The translations under genes were made by a program, and so were the position numbers. This document shows positions 10,432 to 22,841 of a stretch of 64,000 bases of DNA, piece by piece. The notes under the pieces are model-generated. The model made no database searches. It had not been told where the DNA came from and saw nothing but the letters and a program-made list of their open reading frames with translations. Source of the DNA: Multifurca ochricompacta (taxonomy: Eukaryota > Basidiomycota > Agaricomycetes > Russulales > Russulaceae); the NCBI GenBank assembly GCA_022496185.1, contig WTXG01000143.1, positions 1 to 64,000 of the forward strand. Direction: 5' to 3'. How positions within the stretch are numbered: position 1 is the first letter of the stretch; every line of letters starts with the position of its first letter.

Positions 10432-12092
10432 ATGACGGTGAAACCCCTCCAGCGTATAACCTTTCTCCAGAAAGTCCGGCGCTTCTTCCTAATCCTCTGT
10501 GGCACTTATTTCTTGTTTCTCGTACTTTTAACGGTCCCTTTTGTGCAAAGACAGTAAGCTCGCACATTCGTTTCGTGAATCCAGTTCTGGCAGTCGCTCA
10601 GTTGTCCGCGTGACATCGTTTTATCGCTCGCATCTTATGAGCATGCAGGTTCGTCTACGCGCACAACGTCAAAGTCCCAATCGTCTCTCAGTACGGTTTA
10701 CCGGAGAAATACTACCTTGCGCGTAAGCCTTATTCATGCTTCAGAACCCCCAAATTTCAATTTCTTGTCCATGTGCTTCCTACGAATTTCATCCTTCACA
10801 AACTTCAGCATTTAAAACGCACAATGTGCACATAAACACGTACGATAACGAGACAATCGGTGCCTGGTTCACCCTCGCGGACCCATTCTACGTCTCCCAC
10901 AAAGCAGATCTCCTTTCCCCCAATTCCTCCTCCGAAGAGCTCATCCGCTCCGCGTTGCGTGACCACCCGACTATTCTTTTCCTTCACGGCATTACCACCA
11001 CACGTACGTTGGGCTCACGCGTACAATATTATCAGGCATTCTCAGCACGACTACGCGCGAATGTACTCGCACCAGACTACCGCGGCTTCGGAGATTCGAC
11101 GGGGACGCCAAGTGAGGATGGGCTGACATTAGACGCACGTGCCGCGTGGGACTGGCTCCGGGAGCGGGGGACGCTACCGGAGAACATTCTTATTGTCGGC
11201 AATAGCCTTGGTACAGGCGTCGCGGTAAATCTTGCCAGTGTACTCGACAGAGAGGATGAGAGAGGGTTAGAAATCGCGGCTGAGGTCAAGAGCAGCGAAG
11301 ATGAGCGGAGCGGAAAGGAGTGGCACGGCATTGCGCGGCGAGAGCAACCGCGCGGTGTCGTGTTACTCTCGCCATTCAGCAATATCGAGACGTTGCTCGA
11401 TACTTTTTTTTTCATGAGAGTCGTACCATTGTTCGTGCCGCTTCGCCCATTTCCCTACATTTCCAGTGAGTATCCTTTTTGTCGCTGGTGTTTAATAATT
11501 GTGCTATAGTGGTGGTGTACACGAATTAGGAAATCAAAAAAGGAGAAGGCTGTGATTACTGACTGCTGTTTCTGACAGAATTTGCAAAGCGCTTCTTGAT
11601 CGATCGGTTCGATACCATCGCCAAAGTCGTGGTACGTTCGCCTTCTATTAGACCCCCAAGTAGTTCTGGAGACACCCCAATGTGATTGACTTGAAAGACC
11701 ATTTTCAGGGATTAAAGGTGCCGCTGTTAATCGTGCACGCGGAAGACGATTGGGATATCCCTTATTCCCATTCCCAGGCACTCTTCGACGCTTTCTTAGA
11801 ACAACATTTGCCTCCTCTGACTGAAATGACTACGGCCATGGCAAGCGCGTCGGACGAGGTCGCGGAGGGCGTGACCAAACTGTCGCAAGAGCGGGCGGCG
11901 CTGCGGCGAGAGCTCGTGACGGCGGGTGAGATAGAGCGACTAGGGCGGGTGGAGGTCTTCTCTAAAGATAGGTCGGATCGCAAGGTTGTCTTTATTCAAA
12001 CCCGATGGGGTGGCCATTACACAGTCGGGCTCCTTGAGGGGGTACAGGATTACATTGCAGAGATGTTCGACATGGGTTTAATAATCCACTAA
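10432..12092 (+). CDS. Alpha/beta hydrolase, ABHD12 / monoacylglycerol-lipase type, membrane anchored
   Basis: A serine hydrolase likely to act on lysophospholipid or monoacylglycerol substrates at a membrane. Exons 10432-10553, 10649-10722, 10809-11465, 11579-11631 and 11709-12092 join in phase to 429 residues. An N-terminal hydrophobic helix (about residues 17-36, FFLILCGTYFLFLVLL) anchors it. The oxyanion region is LFLHGITTTRTLG, the nucleophile elbow is VGNSLGTG (GxSxG), the acid is in HAEDDWDIP and the catalytic His in WGGHYTVG. The domain order matches ABHD12-like proteins, including the conserved YDNETIGAWF segment. An acidic, charged insertion follows the nucleophile (about residues 205-245) and another lies before the His. 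The last intron (11632-11708) is the least certain; a very short extra exon there cannot be excluded. Confidence 0.87.
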
Positions 12093-12396
12093 GATAGAGG
12101 TTCGGATGGAAAGCCTGATACTTCTCTACATTTGTTTTGGTTTTTTTTCGTGTTATGTGTTGTGTGGCTTTATCTGACGGCATGTGCGAATGAGGGTAGT
12201 ACGTTTCTGAAAACAGGGTAAGTGGGGGACGGATCCAATCCGCGGTGAGTCCGAGGCAAAGCATGTTTCCAAACGAGGAAAGAGGCAGAGAAGACCGGAG
12301 AAATGAGGAAAGCCCCGAAATAAATTGAACTGGATGAGAGACGAAAGGGACCGAGTAACTTCAACGATAAATGTTAACTTAGAATGACCTTAGATT

Positions 12397-13620
12397 GAAG
12401 AGTTTGTCGTGCTTGAACTTGGAAGAAAACCTGCTTATTGGTCCCGTTTGACCTTGCGCTTGACGTCGTCGATAAGTTTGCTTAGCACAAAAAGAGACAA
12501 AGAGAGAGAACCGTCGATTTGTGGTATGAGGAAGGCAGTGAGGGATAAATTTGGATGAAAGAGAGTGACGCCAAGCGAGGCGAGTCGAAACCGGGAAATT
12601 TAAGGAGACGAAACCGAGTGTAAGGAATGAAAGGGCTAGCAGCCCGGAACGCGCACAATCGGGTGTAAGACGCTAAGTAAATTGCTCGTGTCATGCATCA
12701 ATCGCATTTGTACCGCATCAGAATGTACGATCGCGAGACCATGTGAGTTCTAAACGAAAAGAGGTTCCGCGAGGGTGAGAGAAGGGGTGAGAAGAAGAAT
12801 TTGATGTTGATAATAACACTGAGACAGGCGAGTAGCCTTGAAAGTCGGGTAGGCTATTTGCTACACTTGAAGGCTTGATCACACGACTTTGAATGGCCGA
12901 GAACTGGTCTTCATCGAATGTCGGTAACGTCACGCGTCGATGAAGCTTAATGCGTCGAATGCGTGGATACGTCGGATACGTCGAACACGTCGAAAATTTG
13001 ATAGACCGTTCGCTATCTTCGAAGGCTGTGGAAATGAGATGAAACGGTGAGACAAAGCTGATATTTCATGGATAGAATACTCGTCTTTATATACACAAGG
13101 TCTGTATGAAACGAGCCAAATCCGAGTTTAGTATGCTAAGATGCAAGTGGTATAAGGATGGACCCGCTTCATGGGTGTGAAGACACAACAAAGTAGTCCA
13201 TGACGCACGACAATACCAACCCCTTTTGATACTACCATGAATAGCACTACATCCGTTGACGATTGATGACATAAGGGTGAATGTGGCGAGAGTTGAAAAC
13301 CTGAAAGGGGCTTGTAGTAGGGCGCCTCGACAATTAGTTCTTGAGCTGAAGCTTGAAGGGGCGACAAGAGTCCAGGGGTAAATGGCGAGCACTGAATGAA
13401 GTGGCGAGAAGGCAAGACAGGCCGGAGCGAACAGAGGCGAAAGGTTTCGTTTCAGGCCCAGAGCCCGAGCTATCAGTATCCGTACAAGATTCTGTCCGAA
13501 ACTAAAAGTCAAATTAATTTTATTGTCAGGACTTGTATTGAAAGAGAGAGCAAACGGATCCAGCCAGAAGTGGCGATGGCCGGAACTTTAGCGCCCAACA
13601 CCCGAGCCATCCTTACACCA
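12397..13620. repeat. Duplicated segment, copy A (downstream of the NLR gene)
   Basis: Diverged direct repeat of 17998-18488. Matching blocks are 12397-12475 (TGACGTCGTC region), 12640-12718 (CCCGGAACGCGCACAA, then AATCGCATTTGTACCG) and 13485-13620 (TTCTGTCCGAAAC, GAGAGAGCAAACGG, GAGCCATCCTTACAC). Copy A carries about 765 extra bases at 12720-13484 with no match in copy B. It ends at 13620, only 28 bp from the stop codon of the NLR gene. No ORF in it is recognisable; it may be a promoter/5' region or an unclassified element. Confidence 0.6.
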
Positions 13621-13647
13621 GCTATCAGGGCACTGAAGTCGAGGAGG

Positions 13648-16629
13648 TTACCCACCTTCACATAGTCTGGCGACAATATCGGAATGTCCCTTCACAGATG
13701 CTGCATTTATTGCAGTCCCGTAGTAACCAGCAGTATTACCAATAACAAAGGGGAACTTATTGGCCAGGTTTAGAGCTACGTGAATGAGGCCGAACTGAGA
13801 GGCGTAGTATAATGGAGTCGCTTGTGGCTTTGGTGGGGTTTCTGATATCATCGATTGTCCCGAATTTTCATCCACGTCGTATATCCAAACCCAGATTGCG
13901 AAGTGCGGTCTATTTGGATCGAACAGGCAATCCAGTTCATTCCTGATGCGCAACTGAACATTCGGAGATGAGGCATGGATGACCAAGTATTGGGCAGCAT
14001 AGATGGCAAGAGGGAACTTTGCAACGCTGCTTTTGTTGACGTGCTCATCAAACTGGAATAAAGTGGCGAGGCAGCCTTGTGCGACTGTGGTCTGGGCGTC
14101 TTCAACGGAGAAGTGATGGCGAGAAACACGTCCCCCCGCCTTGGCGAGGTTATAAGATGTTAAATACTGCTTGACCGAGAAGTGGGAAAATTGCACGACA
14201 CGGGATCCATTTGCATCGATGATAGAAATAAGACTAGAGCATGTAGACAGTATCGCACACTCTAGATCTTTAGGGCGCCAACCAGCTTTGAAAACAGGGA
14301 GCTGACCTGGCTTGAAATCGAAGGCGAAAAATTCTGCAAGTTCTGAGACATGAAGTGGGCGGGGAGCCACCGCAATGAATTGGAAGAGGAGGTGAGCAGC
14401 CTCCCACTTTTTCTCGTCAATGTCCAGTAATACGCGTTCGTACACCACTTCCATGGTCTCGGGGAATTCGTCCAAAGTCCGCTCAATACCTCCAGGAAGA
14501 CATCTGCCCAGCTGATCCAACCGGCAGGATGCCCATAAAAACCTGTATCGTGACATAAAAAATCTTGCAAATGGCAAAGAAATACGATGACAGCATACAT
14601 TCCGTCAGCTTCTTCTGAAATCTTGTTGATCACCATCTTTTTATCTTCCTCCATCCACGGGCGCGTGTTCACGTCCGAGTTGATAAAGAAGTCAATGTAG
14701 TAATTAATATCATCTATATGTCCGATCTCCTCATGGAGGCATACTGTCTGAGATGCAAGTGGAGAGAGAGCCACTTGGATATCGGCCTCCATACGGCTCG
14801 AGATGCATATGTGTAGGTGGGAATGACCTAAGTTCACAAGCCATTTTACAACCTTCAACACACTTTCCCGTACAGATGGCGTGCCAGGACCTCTAGGAGA
14901 TTCATTAAGACCATCCAAGATGACATAAATTGGGCCTTCTCCGGGGACAAACAGCATGTCCTTTAAGCATTCAAGAAGAGCGTTGTAACCTGGCTGCCTC
15001 GATCCTGCGGCGTGTGTCGAACACAGACGAGAAAGAATGTCGGAGTAAAGTTCGGACTGTTCGGACAACTGGACAAGAAGAGAAGAAACTAGAGCACGAG
15101 CGTCTTGCTTTTCGGTATTCTTGCGATCAAAGTAAAAGTACGCCAGTCGCGCCAGCGCCATTCCGGCTTCGCGCATTCTTATGATCTCCTCAATAACCGT
15201 TGAGCTAGTCTACGATATTAGAACGCCAAGAAGTGAAACGGTTGAGTTGGACATACCAAAGGACAGTTTTCCCGGAGCCCGCTACGGAACAAAGACGCAA
15301 TCAATGGCGGAGAAGAAACGAAGCGCGGGAATAACATACGCTTTCCATGAATCCACAATAGAGAACCTGTGTTTTTCCATTCAGTGAAAGTGTTGCCTTG
15401 AATGAACCATGTACCCGTTCCGGTGTGATAAACTTCGCGTGCGATGTTGTGAGATTTCGATGGATCGGAAGGAGAGAGCCATGTTCGAACGTCTTTCAAC
15501 GACTGGTCGCCTAACGTATGAGGTAATCATAGTTTAGATTGTGAGTAATTGTGCCCAAACAAGATAACGAACGCTTTGACTTGTCGATAATGTCGCTCGC
15601 GAGTCGCTGTACGATAACTGGTATCAAAAGTCAGTTAATCTGAACGTATGCTCCAAGCTATACGCACCGAGGGCATATTGGATGTCATCTGTCGAAGCTT
15701 TTCCATCTAAGCGAATATTCGAGTTGAGCACCGGGTGGGGAAAACACTCAAGCAAGTAACATGCACCATCGATAAGTGTTTTCATATTCTGGACAAGACC
15801 GTGGATGATCTCTAGGGTCTGGGCTGCGGCCGTGCGAGTACCCTGCTGGCCAACTTGACCCAAATTCTGCAGAACTGTTTCAACATCACTTTCGCCTAAA
15901 AGCCTTTCTCCCAACTTCCCTGTATGTCCCTGAGCTAGAGTAACGCACTGAAAATGAGAGAGACCCACCCAGGCTCCCTTCTTTGACCTGTTGTATTGCA
16001 AGGGCAAGAGTAGACAGTAGTTCGAGCAATAACTTTACCACCACCTTACTCGCCGCTGTCGTTGGTGGGATCTTGATACAAGTAGTAAGGCGCTTGAGAA
16101 AGGATTCGACTGATCTAAAAAGATCGATGAGCATTTCGTAGTTCGTGCTGACTTGAGTGTCATCGATGGCCTAAAGGTGGTAGACGTTATAAAGGATAGC
16201 ATGAATAAATGGAGCAAATGTGTACTGAAAGAAGGACGCCAAATGCAGCGAGGATTGCATTTTCGAGTGGGAAAAGCTGTCAGATAAATTGTTATAACAC
16301 CGCTGAGTGAATGTGCCAATTGTCGTCAAGCGTACCAGAGTACCTTCTCTGCCGAGCACTCCATTGGTGGACAACGTACTCAAGTGGCGTACAATCCGCT
16401 TGAGCCACTTGATCACTGGTGCACCATCCTCCACACGGAAGTTGTTGAGAGTTTGTATGTGGTTTCGAATTGCGGAGATGATCGAGTCGGCGGTGCCACA
16501 ACTGTTGAGGTTGATGGTGAGTTGATGGTCGACCAAGTTGATCCCTGTACGCTTTTCGTAATCGTCCAAAGTAGAGTTAAAAAGTGATTGGATGTCTGAT
16601 GAGGGGGCTGAAGAAAATTGCTGGCTCAT
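13648..16629 (-). CDS. STAND/NLR-like receptor: Goodbye domain, NACHT NTPase, truncated ankyrin tail
   Basis: A fungal NOD-like receptor, a class linked to non-self recognition and programmed cell death. Ten exons on the minus strand: 16629-16336, 16276-16226, 16170-15969, 15919-15767, 15706-15668, 15617-15573, 15510-15340, 15281-15257, 15204-14599 and 14542-13648, about 826 residues. Residues 1-115 form the fungal Goodbye domain (DIQSLFNSTLDDYEKRTG, then LSTNGVLG). A helical linker leads to WFIQGNTFTEW and the NACHT domain. Walker A, GKPGSGKT, is assembled across a 25-nt microexon (15257-15281). Walker B is IYVILDGLNES. A winged-helix-like region follows (LHVSELAEFFAFD, FSHFSVKQYL). The C-terminus has only one or so ankyrin-like unit (GTAINAASVKGHSDIVARL) before a stop, whereas relatives usually carry many. 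Intron 15707-15766 is in frame and optional. The 3' end lies next to repeat copy A. Confidence 0.88.
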
Positions 16630-17997
16630 GGTGAACTTGAAAGATAATACACAAGAAGTGTAAGCGGTTATCGGGCGTACAATAGTGAGTCGCCTAGATA
16701 GCAGGTCCTCGCAGGTGACTTGACTAGCGGCTAAAAACTGGATATAGATGATAGACGCGCAGTCATGACAGTGTCACCTGGCGCTCCCCACGTGCTTAGA
16801 CCTAGACTGTATCCCCACCTCACCAAGCGGCCCATTCCCGGGCGTTTTGTGAAGCGCTTCCCGGGGCATTCCAGCTTTGTTGAACCTTGGTTGTTGACCC
16901 CGAGTACCCAGAGTCAAAGTCCCAGCTCGCTTGTGGATTGTATATGGGCCATCCAGACTGTGGAAGATGGGACTTTTCTCCCTCTCATAGACAGAAGGAA
17001 GTATACCCCCAACCAGTGGGATCCATTACATTGCATTTCTTCGTTTTCGACTCGGATTCTGCCCATGTAGCAGATTCCATCAATCGTACCTCCGATACAA
17101 GGAGCACTGACGATAATCCAGTTAGGTTAGTTATGGCGTAATAACCTTGCGGGAATTATCAATTCGACGAGAGGACAATCAGGCTAATAGGAATATCTAG
17201 CTCACCACACCATTTCTTCCTAAATCACTATAATCGACGTCGGGCGTCAAATATCTTAGTCCCTGCTCCACCTGCTTCACATAATCTCATTCCAGCAAGG
17301 ACCCGGAAGGACTCGCTTTACGAGTATTGGCACCTTATTCCTATGGTCCATGGTGGAAGGGCGTTGTCATGGTAGGGCGTAGTGGAGTGGATACAGAGCA
17401 TGTAACCCATCAACTCGAATCGATCGGATCCTCCCTCCATTGCCTCCATTGCATTGAAGAGCCTTGTAAACTGGGCTTTTGTAGTTCCGGAGAAGGCCTC
17501 CACTCGCTACTTGTATCATGCTGCGTGGTGCTCGGTCCAAACTAAGGTCTGGGGGACGTCGCAGCCACCGTCGTCAATAATATAAAATTCAAACGTCCAG
17601 AAATCCTCACGCACTGTTCGGCAGCGGTGCACCCCTCACGAGCACTGCATAACATGGCTGGGAGACCTCATCGCATCTCAGTAAAGCCGTCTCCGCATCT
17701 TGTAGGGAGCTGTTCTCAACTGGTGGTTCTGCCATACTTGGGTTGCTAATGTCATCTCTGCTCTGCTCTTGTCTAGGGTGCAACTTCGTCCAGTATGCCA
17801 CGCTCTTCTCCTGCAGCACTTTTTGCTTCTACGTCGCCTGGACATACCTTCAATACAACATTCAAGTTCTCACGCACCAGTTCGGCGACCCAGCTCTGTG
17901 ACTTTGCTGGATGGACACCAAAGGTGGTGTACAGATCCAATCTGAGGAGGCAGAGGTGATGAGAGGAGGGAGGAGGAGCCCCGAGGTAATCTTAGAC
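16630..17997. other. Upstream region of the NLR gene; no other gene recognised
   Basis: Contains ORFs of up to about 100 codons on both strands without recognisable motifs. It carries the NLR promoter, but no TATA or operator could be assigned with confidence. Confidence 0.4.
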
Positions 17998-18488
17998 TTC
18001 GGAATTGAAGGTTTGTCGTCCTTGAACTTTTGCAAATACGCCGCTTGCTGGTTCTATTTGACCTTGTACATGACGTCGTCAAGAAGTCGCTTATAACTCA
18101 AAGGGAAGGAGAAAGAGAGATATTAATTACCTTTGCTTCTTCTGGTCCAACTACAAGCATCGTATATAATTGTGTATACTTGTGAAGAAATTGAAGGGGA
18201 GTTGTGAGGTAGCAGAGGGTGGATTTAGAAGAAAGAGCTCAAAGCCGAGCGAGACAAGACGAAAGAGGGTGAAACAGAGCAGGCGGCCCGGAACGCGCAC
18301 AAATCCGAATAACTGGGTCGCTATGTAAATTGCCCGTATTATGCACCAATCGCATTTGTACCGTATCAGAGTCTGTCCGAAACCAAAGTCGAAAGTCAGG
18401 AGTTGTAATGGAAGAGAGAGCAAACGGGTTCAATCAGAAGTGGTGACAGACGGAGGTTTCACGTCCAACGCCTGAGCCATCCTTACAC
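17998..18488. repeat. Duplicated segment, copy B (upstream of the NLR gene)
   Basis: Compact diverged copy of 12397-13620 in the same orientation. It ends at 18488 with GAGCCATCCTTACAC, as does copy A at about 13620. Between GTACCG-ATCAG and TCTGTCCGAAAC the two blocks are adjacent here but separated by about 765 bp in copy A. No coding potential is recognised. Confidence 0.6.
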
Positions 18489-20774
18489 TGACGATAATGT
18501 ATCCCCTTTTATGTGGCTGGTAGTACACATGTCTCGATGAGTTTTCAGGGAACCACAATATTCTTTACTTCGTCGCAATGTAACTCCTCGCGGTTCGGCG
18601 CAACCTTTGCGATCACGCAGACGATCGGTAAAGTGGTTTTCATCATTTATCATTTGATGGGGCGCGGGCGATATTGATGAGACGCATTTTCGTTCGTTTA
18701 TTGCCGTTCCAGCTGCGGTCTGGGGTTCTCCGTTATCATTTTGTTGTTGATACGTCGACGGGCACTGATAGATGATACCCACGGTTGCCCTTGCGTTTCT
18801 ATTTCTTTTCCCTAGTCTGTTAATATTCTAGCTCATTCATCAAGTGAAGTGACTTCGATCACCACGAATTCTTTTTTTTTTGTAATTGTCTCCACACCTC
18901 TCTCTCTCGTTTGGCATTGTCGACGATCATGACGATGTGCCAGTGGGTCACATGGACGGACATCTACCATGTCCACTGTTCATGTGTGCTAGGGTATGGC
19001 TAGTGATGGCCCTTCTACAATAGAAAATGAGCCGAACTCAGCGTGTACATTGAGCCTTTTGGTGATTGAAAACAACCACGTGATTTGGATTATCGCCGTT
19101 GATCGACGCGCAGTCGTCACACTATTGAGATCAGAAATACCCGTAAATAAATAGCGACCTATTTCCACCGCGGTCTAAGCAACGCTTGCCCCCATCCGAC
19201 GTGAAGAGGGCGCAACGCGGGATCGATAGAAATTTTTTACAGCAGCCCGCATAGTGCAAACCCTGTGCGAAGAATTAACCGCCGGTTCTCTTTAATTTAG
19301 AAATAAATAATTTCGCCGCGAGGTCGGTGGCCGTATCGCGTAGGTTCTGGGATTCGTCCAGGTGTTCCAATGAAGCTCAAATGTCAGACAGCCAGTTAGC
19401 ATGCGAGGGCAAACTAGAGAACAATCACTGGATTCGAGTTAAATACCGAGGAGTACAAAGGAGCTCGAGTCTGGAGAGTGAGCTGAGTCGTGCATCATGT
19501 CTTAGAATGCCATCGTTGCGAGGGTAGAACAGGACATCATAATGTGTGTTGAGGTTGCTGCCGCAAAACAAACGAGAAGAAACTGAATGGGGCAATGTAC
19601 CTTGGTGTCAGTGTCATTTTTCCGTAACACTGTTGCCCCATTTCTCCTGTGTTCACCGCCTGTGTCCTTCTGTTTCTGTTTCCATTTCCCGAATCTCCAA
19701 GTAGTACGTAAAGCAAAGCACATATTTATGCATGCTTACACGCTTGCAAAGAAGCTTGCTTGCTGAGTTGAGATATCCACCTGACATCGCTACAGCGCCA
19801 GTACTTACCATGCCCTACTATCTAGCTGGGGCTCGCCTCTTGGTCCAGACGCGCCGTCGCGCGTTTACCATTACTCTATTCACGTAAACTTTAAACTTTA
19901 CAATCGGGCGGCTTGGCCGGAAAGAAGGGGGTATATGTGTGTTTGTACCTGGCAGATTAAACGGCCTCCAATACTCGAACCTCCGCAAGTATCACAGCAC
20001 CCGCTAGTTAAGTTTAACTATGGGGGGTGGATAATACGTGTTACACCCCCAACAAGCCAAAAACAAGCATTCAGAGGAAAAGAGAAGAGAAACAGAGCGC
20101 GAGTACGTGTACGAGCTTGGATGCTGCTGAGCTGAGGTCAATCACCTCTTCCCAACAAGTATTTCGCCTCAAGTTTGGACATTCAGTTACCTGCTCCCGA
20201 CAATTTCGGAGGGGGGGGAAACTAAGGCTTCGCGGCCGTGCATGATCCCTGGAGTGGGGGGTTAAGGGAAGATGGAAGTCAAACGAAAGCTCGGTTCATG
20301 ATCATAAATGTTCAAGGTGCAGCCAACTATCTTATTAGTTGAATTCATAACCATGGGAAACGGACGACACATCGAGTGGGGATAGGAAGAGGAGAAAAAA
20401 AGTCCGATAGGACGCACAATCGGGCTTGCGGCTGATCGGATTGAAATTTCTGGGATCCGACTGCCATGCTCGTGTGGGGCCGCTATATATTTATATAAGA
20501 GGCGCCCTTACACGACAATTCGCGATTTCACGTTGATTTCCAACAGGGGATGATTGTTAAACATCGTTATATCCGGAAGGGAAAAATAAAAAAAAACATG
20601 TGGGACTTCATTGATGATTATGTCAGGGGTGCACCTATTCTTTTCATGTATAGATGGGGGTAAGTTACAGTGTTCGAAACTCGAAGCGTAACGTACGATA
20701 AGCCAGGCAGACTAAACCGCCTGCCCACCAAAGAACGTATCCAAGCCCTTGAGAATCCGAAATCAACCACGCGC
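18489..20774. other. Long intergenic region; no gene recognised
   Basis: About 2.3 kb with only short ORFs lacking motifs (for example 18483-18782 minus, 99 codons, low complexity). The Iwr1 gene ends at 20775 on the minus strand. Confidence 0.4.
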
Positions 20775-22135
20775 TCAGCGCCAATTATGATCCTCGTAAC
20801 CATCGGAGTCGTCATCGAAGAAATCTACAGATATGTGAAAAAGTCACTTTCCAAAAAAAAAAAAAACAAAAAGAATTCGCGCGGGCAACTTACCGCTGCC
20901 TTCTGAGGTGCCATAATCGGAACTTTCCTCATCAGGGTAGTCATTTTTGTAGTATTCTTCCGCTGCGTAGCGAAGAGTTATGCGAGCATCGGTCGGAAAT
21001 GAACTTTGTCGGAAAAAAACAAAAAAGCGACGTACCATTCGAGTCCTCATCTGCCTCGTCCTCTTCCTCTGACTCAGACGCGGAGGCATATGCATCGGCC
21101 AATGGCCCTGGCAGACCGGTCCTGCGTATCGAAGGATCACCTCGGAACGCTTTTAAGAGAGTGTAGGTTGACATACAAGGTTGCAATGTTCCCAACGGCA
21201 TCATGATCGTTGAGCAATCCTGCGCGGTGATAAAACACGTCCCAAACGTAGTCAGGGTCATCACTCGGTGGAATCGGCGCTGGCGCATCAATCGGAACAG
21301 GGGCAGAGGAACGCGAGTAAGAGGGAGTAAGACTTCCGGTAGATCCTGTTTTGTGTGAAGCCGAGGGCTTGACGTCGTGAACTGTCGTCCATTAGTTGGA
21401 ATGAGAATCGAGCGTTTCTATTTGAGGAAGCCATGGTAAACGCGAAGGACGTACTAGTGAGATATTCCTGGAGGAGAGGCAGAAACTTTTCCATCTCAGG
21501 GTCTACGGGCGAGGGTGCATCAGAAGAGAGCACAGCGTCATACAATTTATAATCGAGGTGGCCTTTCTCCTCAACATCCTTTGCAACTAGCGCGGAGGAA
21601 CTAGCGCAGACACGTTAGTGGATGTCATTTATTTTTATCTTTCTTGAAATTTCCTTACGGTAATGTGGGATTAGGAGAGGGTGATTCATCCTCAAGGACA
21701 ACGGTATACTGCTTTGAGAGGTCTGGTCGTCTGACCTGTTGAGGAAGGCGTGCGTCGTCGTCACGGACTGGTTGCGTCCCCGCTTTAAGCGCTTGCTCTC
21801 GTTCTAGGGCAGATATATGGTCCTGAAGGGTCCCGATACTATTGAACGGGGTAAATGGATTGATGACGAGACGGACATACCTGGAGAACCTTCGAGCGGT
21901 CACTCCAAGCTTCCGGCTCAACGGTTTCGGCAAATTGGAAGACATCAAGCCCTCCGCGTTTCTTTCGGCGCACACTGGATTCCATTACTACGCATTTTGC
22001 TCACCCTTTGCGACGCTGAACCAGGACACAGACAAGCTTGCCTAACGCATCCAGGGGTTCTTCGTTTCTTTTCCGCTTGATTCGAACGATAGTATAAGTT
22101 TGTAATGTCATAGGCGATGTCGGATCTACTTCCAT
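20775..22135 (-). CDS. IWR1: Iwr1 family RNA polymerase II nuclear import factor, eight exons
   Basis: Iwr1 binds assembled RNA polymerase II in the cytoplasm and directs its nuclear import. Exons on the minus strand: 22135-22042, 21987-21881, 21822-21659, 21600-21455, 21381-21177, 21121-21036, 20962-20894 and 20824-20775, giving 306 residues in phase. The N-terminus has the family signature TIVRIKRKRNEEPLDAL and then RRKKRGGLDVFQF. The central Iwr1 core is DDPDYVWDVFYHR and NIATLTGLP. The acidic C-terminus holds AEEYYKNDYPDEESSDYG and ends DDDSDGYEDHNWR. Intron 1 (22041-21988) starts with GC, not GT (G|GCAAGC...GTAG), and is needed to give DAL-VMESSVRRKK. The start at 22135 is chosen over the inner Met at 22111 because it has G at +4. 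No lesion was seen. Confidence 0.9.
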
Positions 22136-22841
22136 TAATGAGGTTGAACGATAATGTAAGTTAAGCGGGAACGGGCAAGCTTGAAGTTGACCAGAAGTTG
22201 AGTTGACCGCAATCGCCCAAGAAGACCCGCTCTTACCAGCGCACGTGGTCGCGGTCCTGTCAATCGTATGCCCGTGACCGGCCTGACCGGCCCGGGTGTC
22301 CAAGTTCAAACGGTACTTCAACATTCGACAATACTTTATCATGATCCATGGTTCTGACTTCCCTCCTCTTGTTTTTGGAACTTCGATCTTTCCGGATTAT
22401 AGTCTCCTCGTAAAGCTTTTCCGCTTATCTAACGGAGGAGCTGGTGTTCTTTATCTTTATGTACTGCCGGGGACCCAATTTGGGGTCAAGAGGCTCTATA
22501 TCTATCTATATTCATCAAGCCCTGGCATACCGGCAAAGTCTTACTTTAAGTGAGCGCTGTCCGACTATCGGACGGTACTCTTCACAGGCCGTACCTGGCG
22601 CTTTTGGCGAACCCCCTCTTGCAGGAATACCCTCCTAACGTATTCTGAGTTTTCGAAAACCCATGACACGATTTACAGACCTAAACCCACGATCATCGGA
22701 CATCATTCAGATAGGCACTATTGGAAGTTCTATCTCTCCGTCTATAAATTCTGGCCCTATTTTTGCCGCCATGCGTACTGGGAATGCAATAAATAGCTGG
22801 AAACTTCCGTCCACAATCCTGTACCACTCTCCCGCTAAGCC
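22136..22841. other. Divergent promoter region of Iwr1 and tyrosinase
   Basis: About 0.7 kb shared 5' flank of two divergent genes. A TATA-like tract (CTATATCTATCTATATTC) lies at about 22495, some 350 bp before the tyrosinase start. It is too far and too weak to call firmly. Confidence 0.3.

Noticed and set aside
4648..12092. Terpene biosynthetic gene cluster (amidase, terpene synthase, hydrolase)
   Set aside because: No P450, oxidase, transporter or regulator adjoins the synthase; the neighbours are generic hydrolases on different strands.
18483..18782. 99-codon minus ORF
   Set aside because: Composition without motifs, no splice partners; overlaps the end of repeat copy B.
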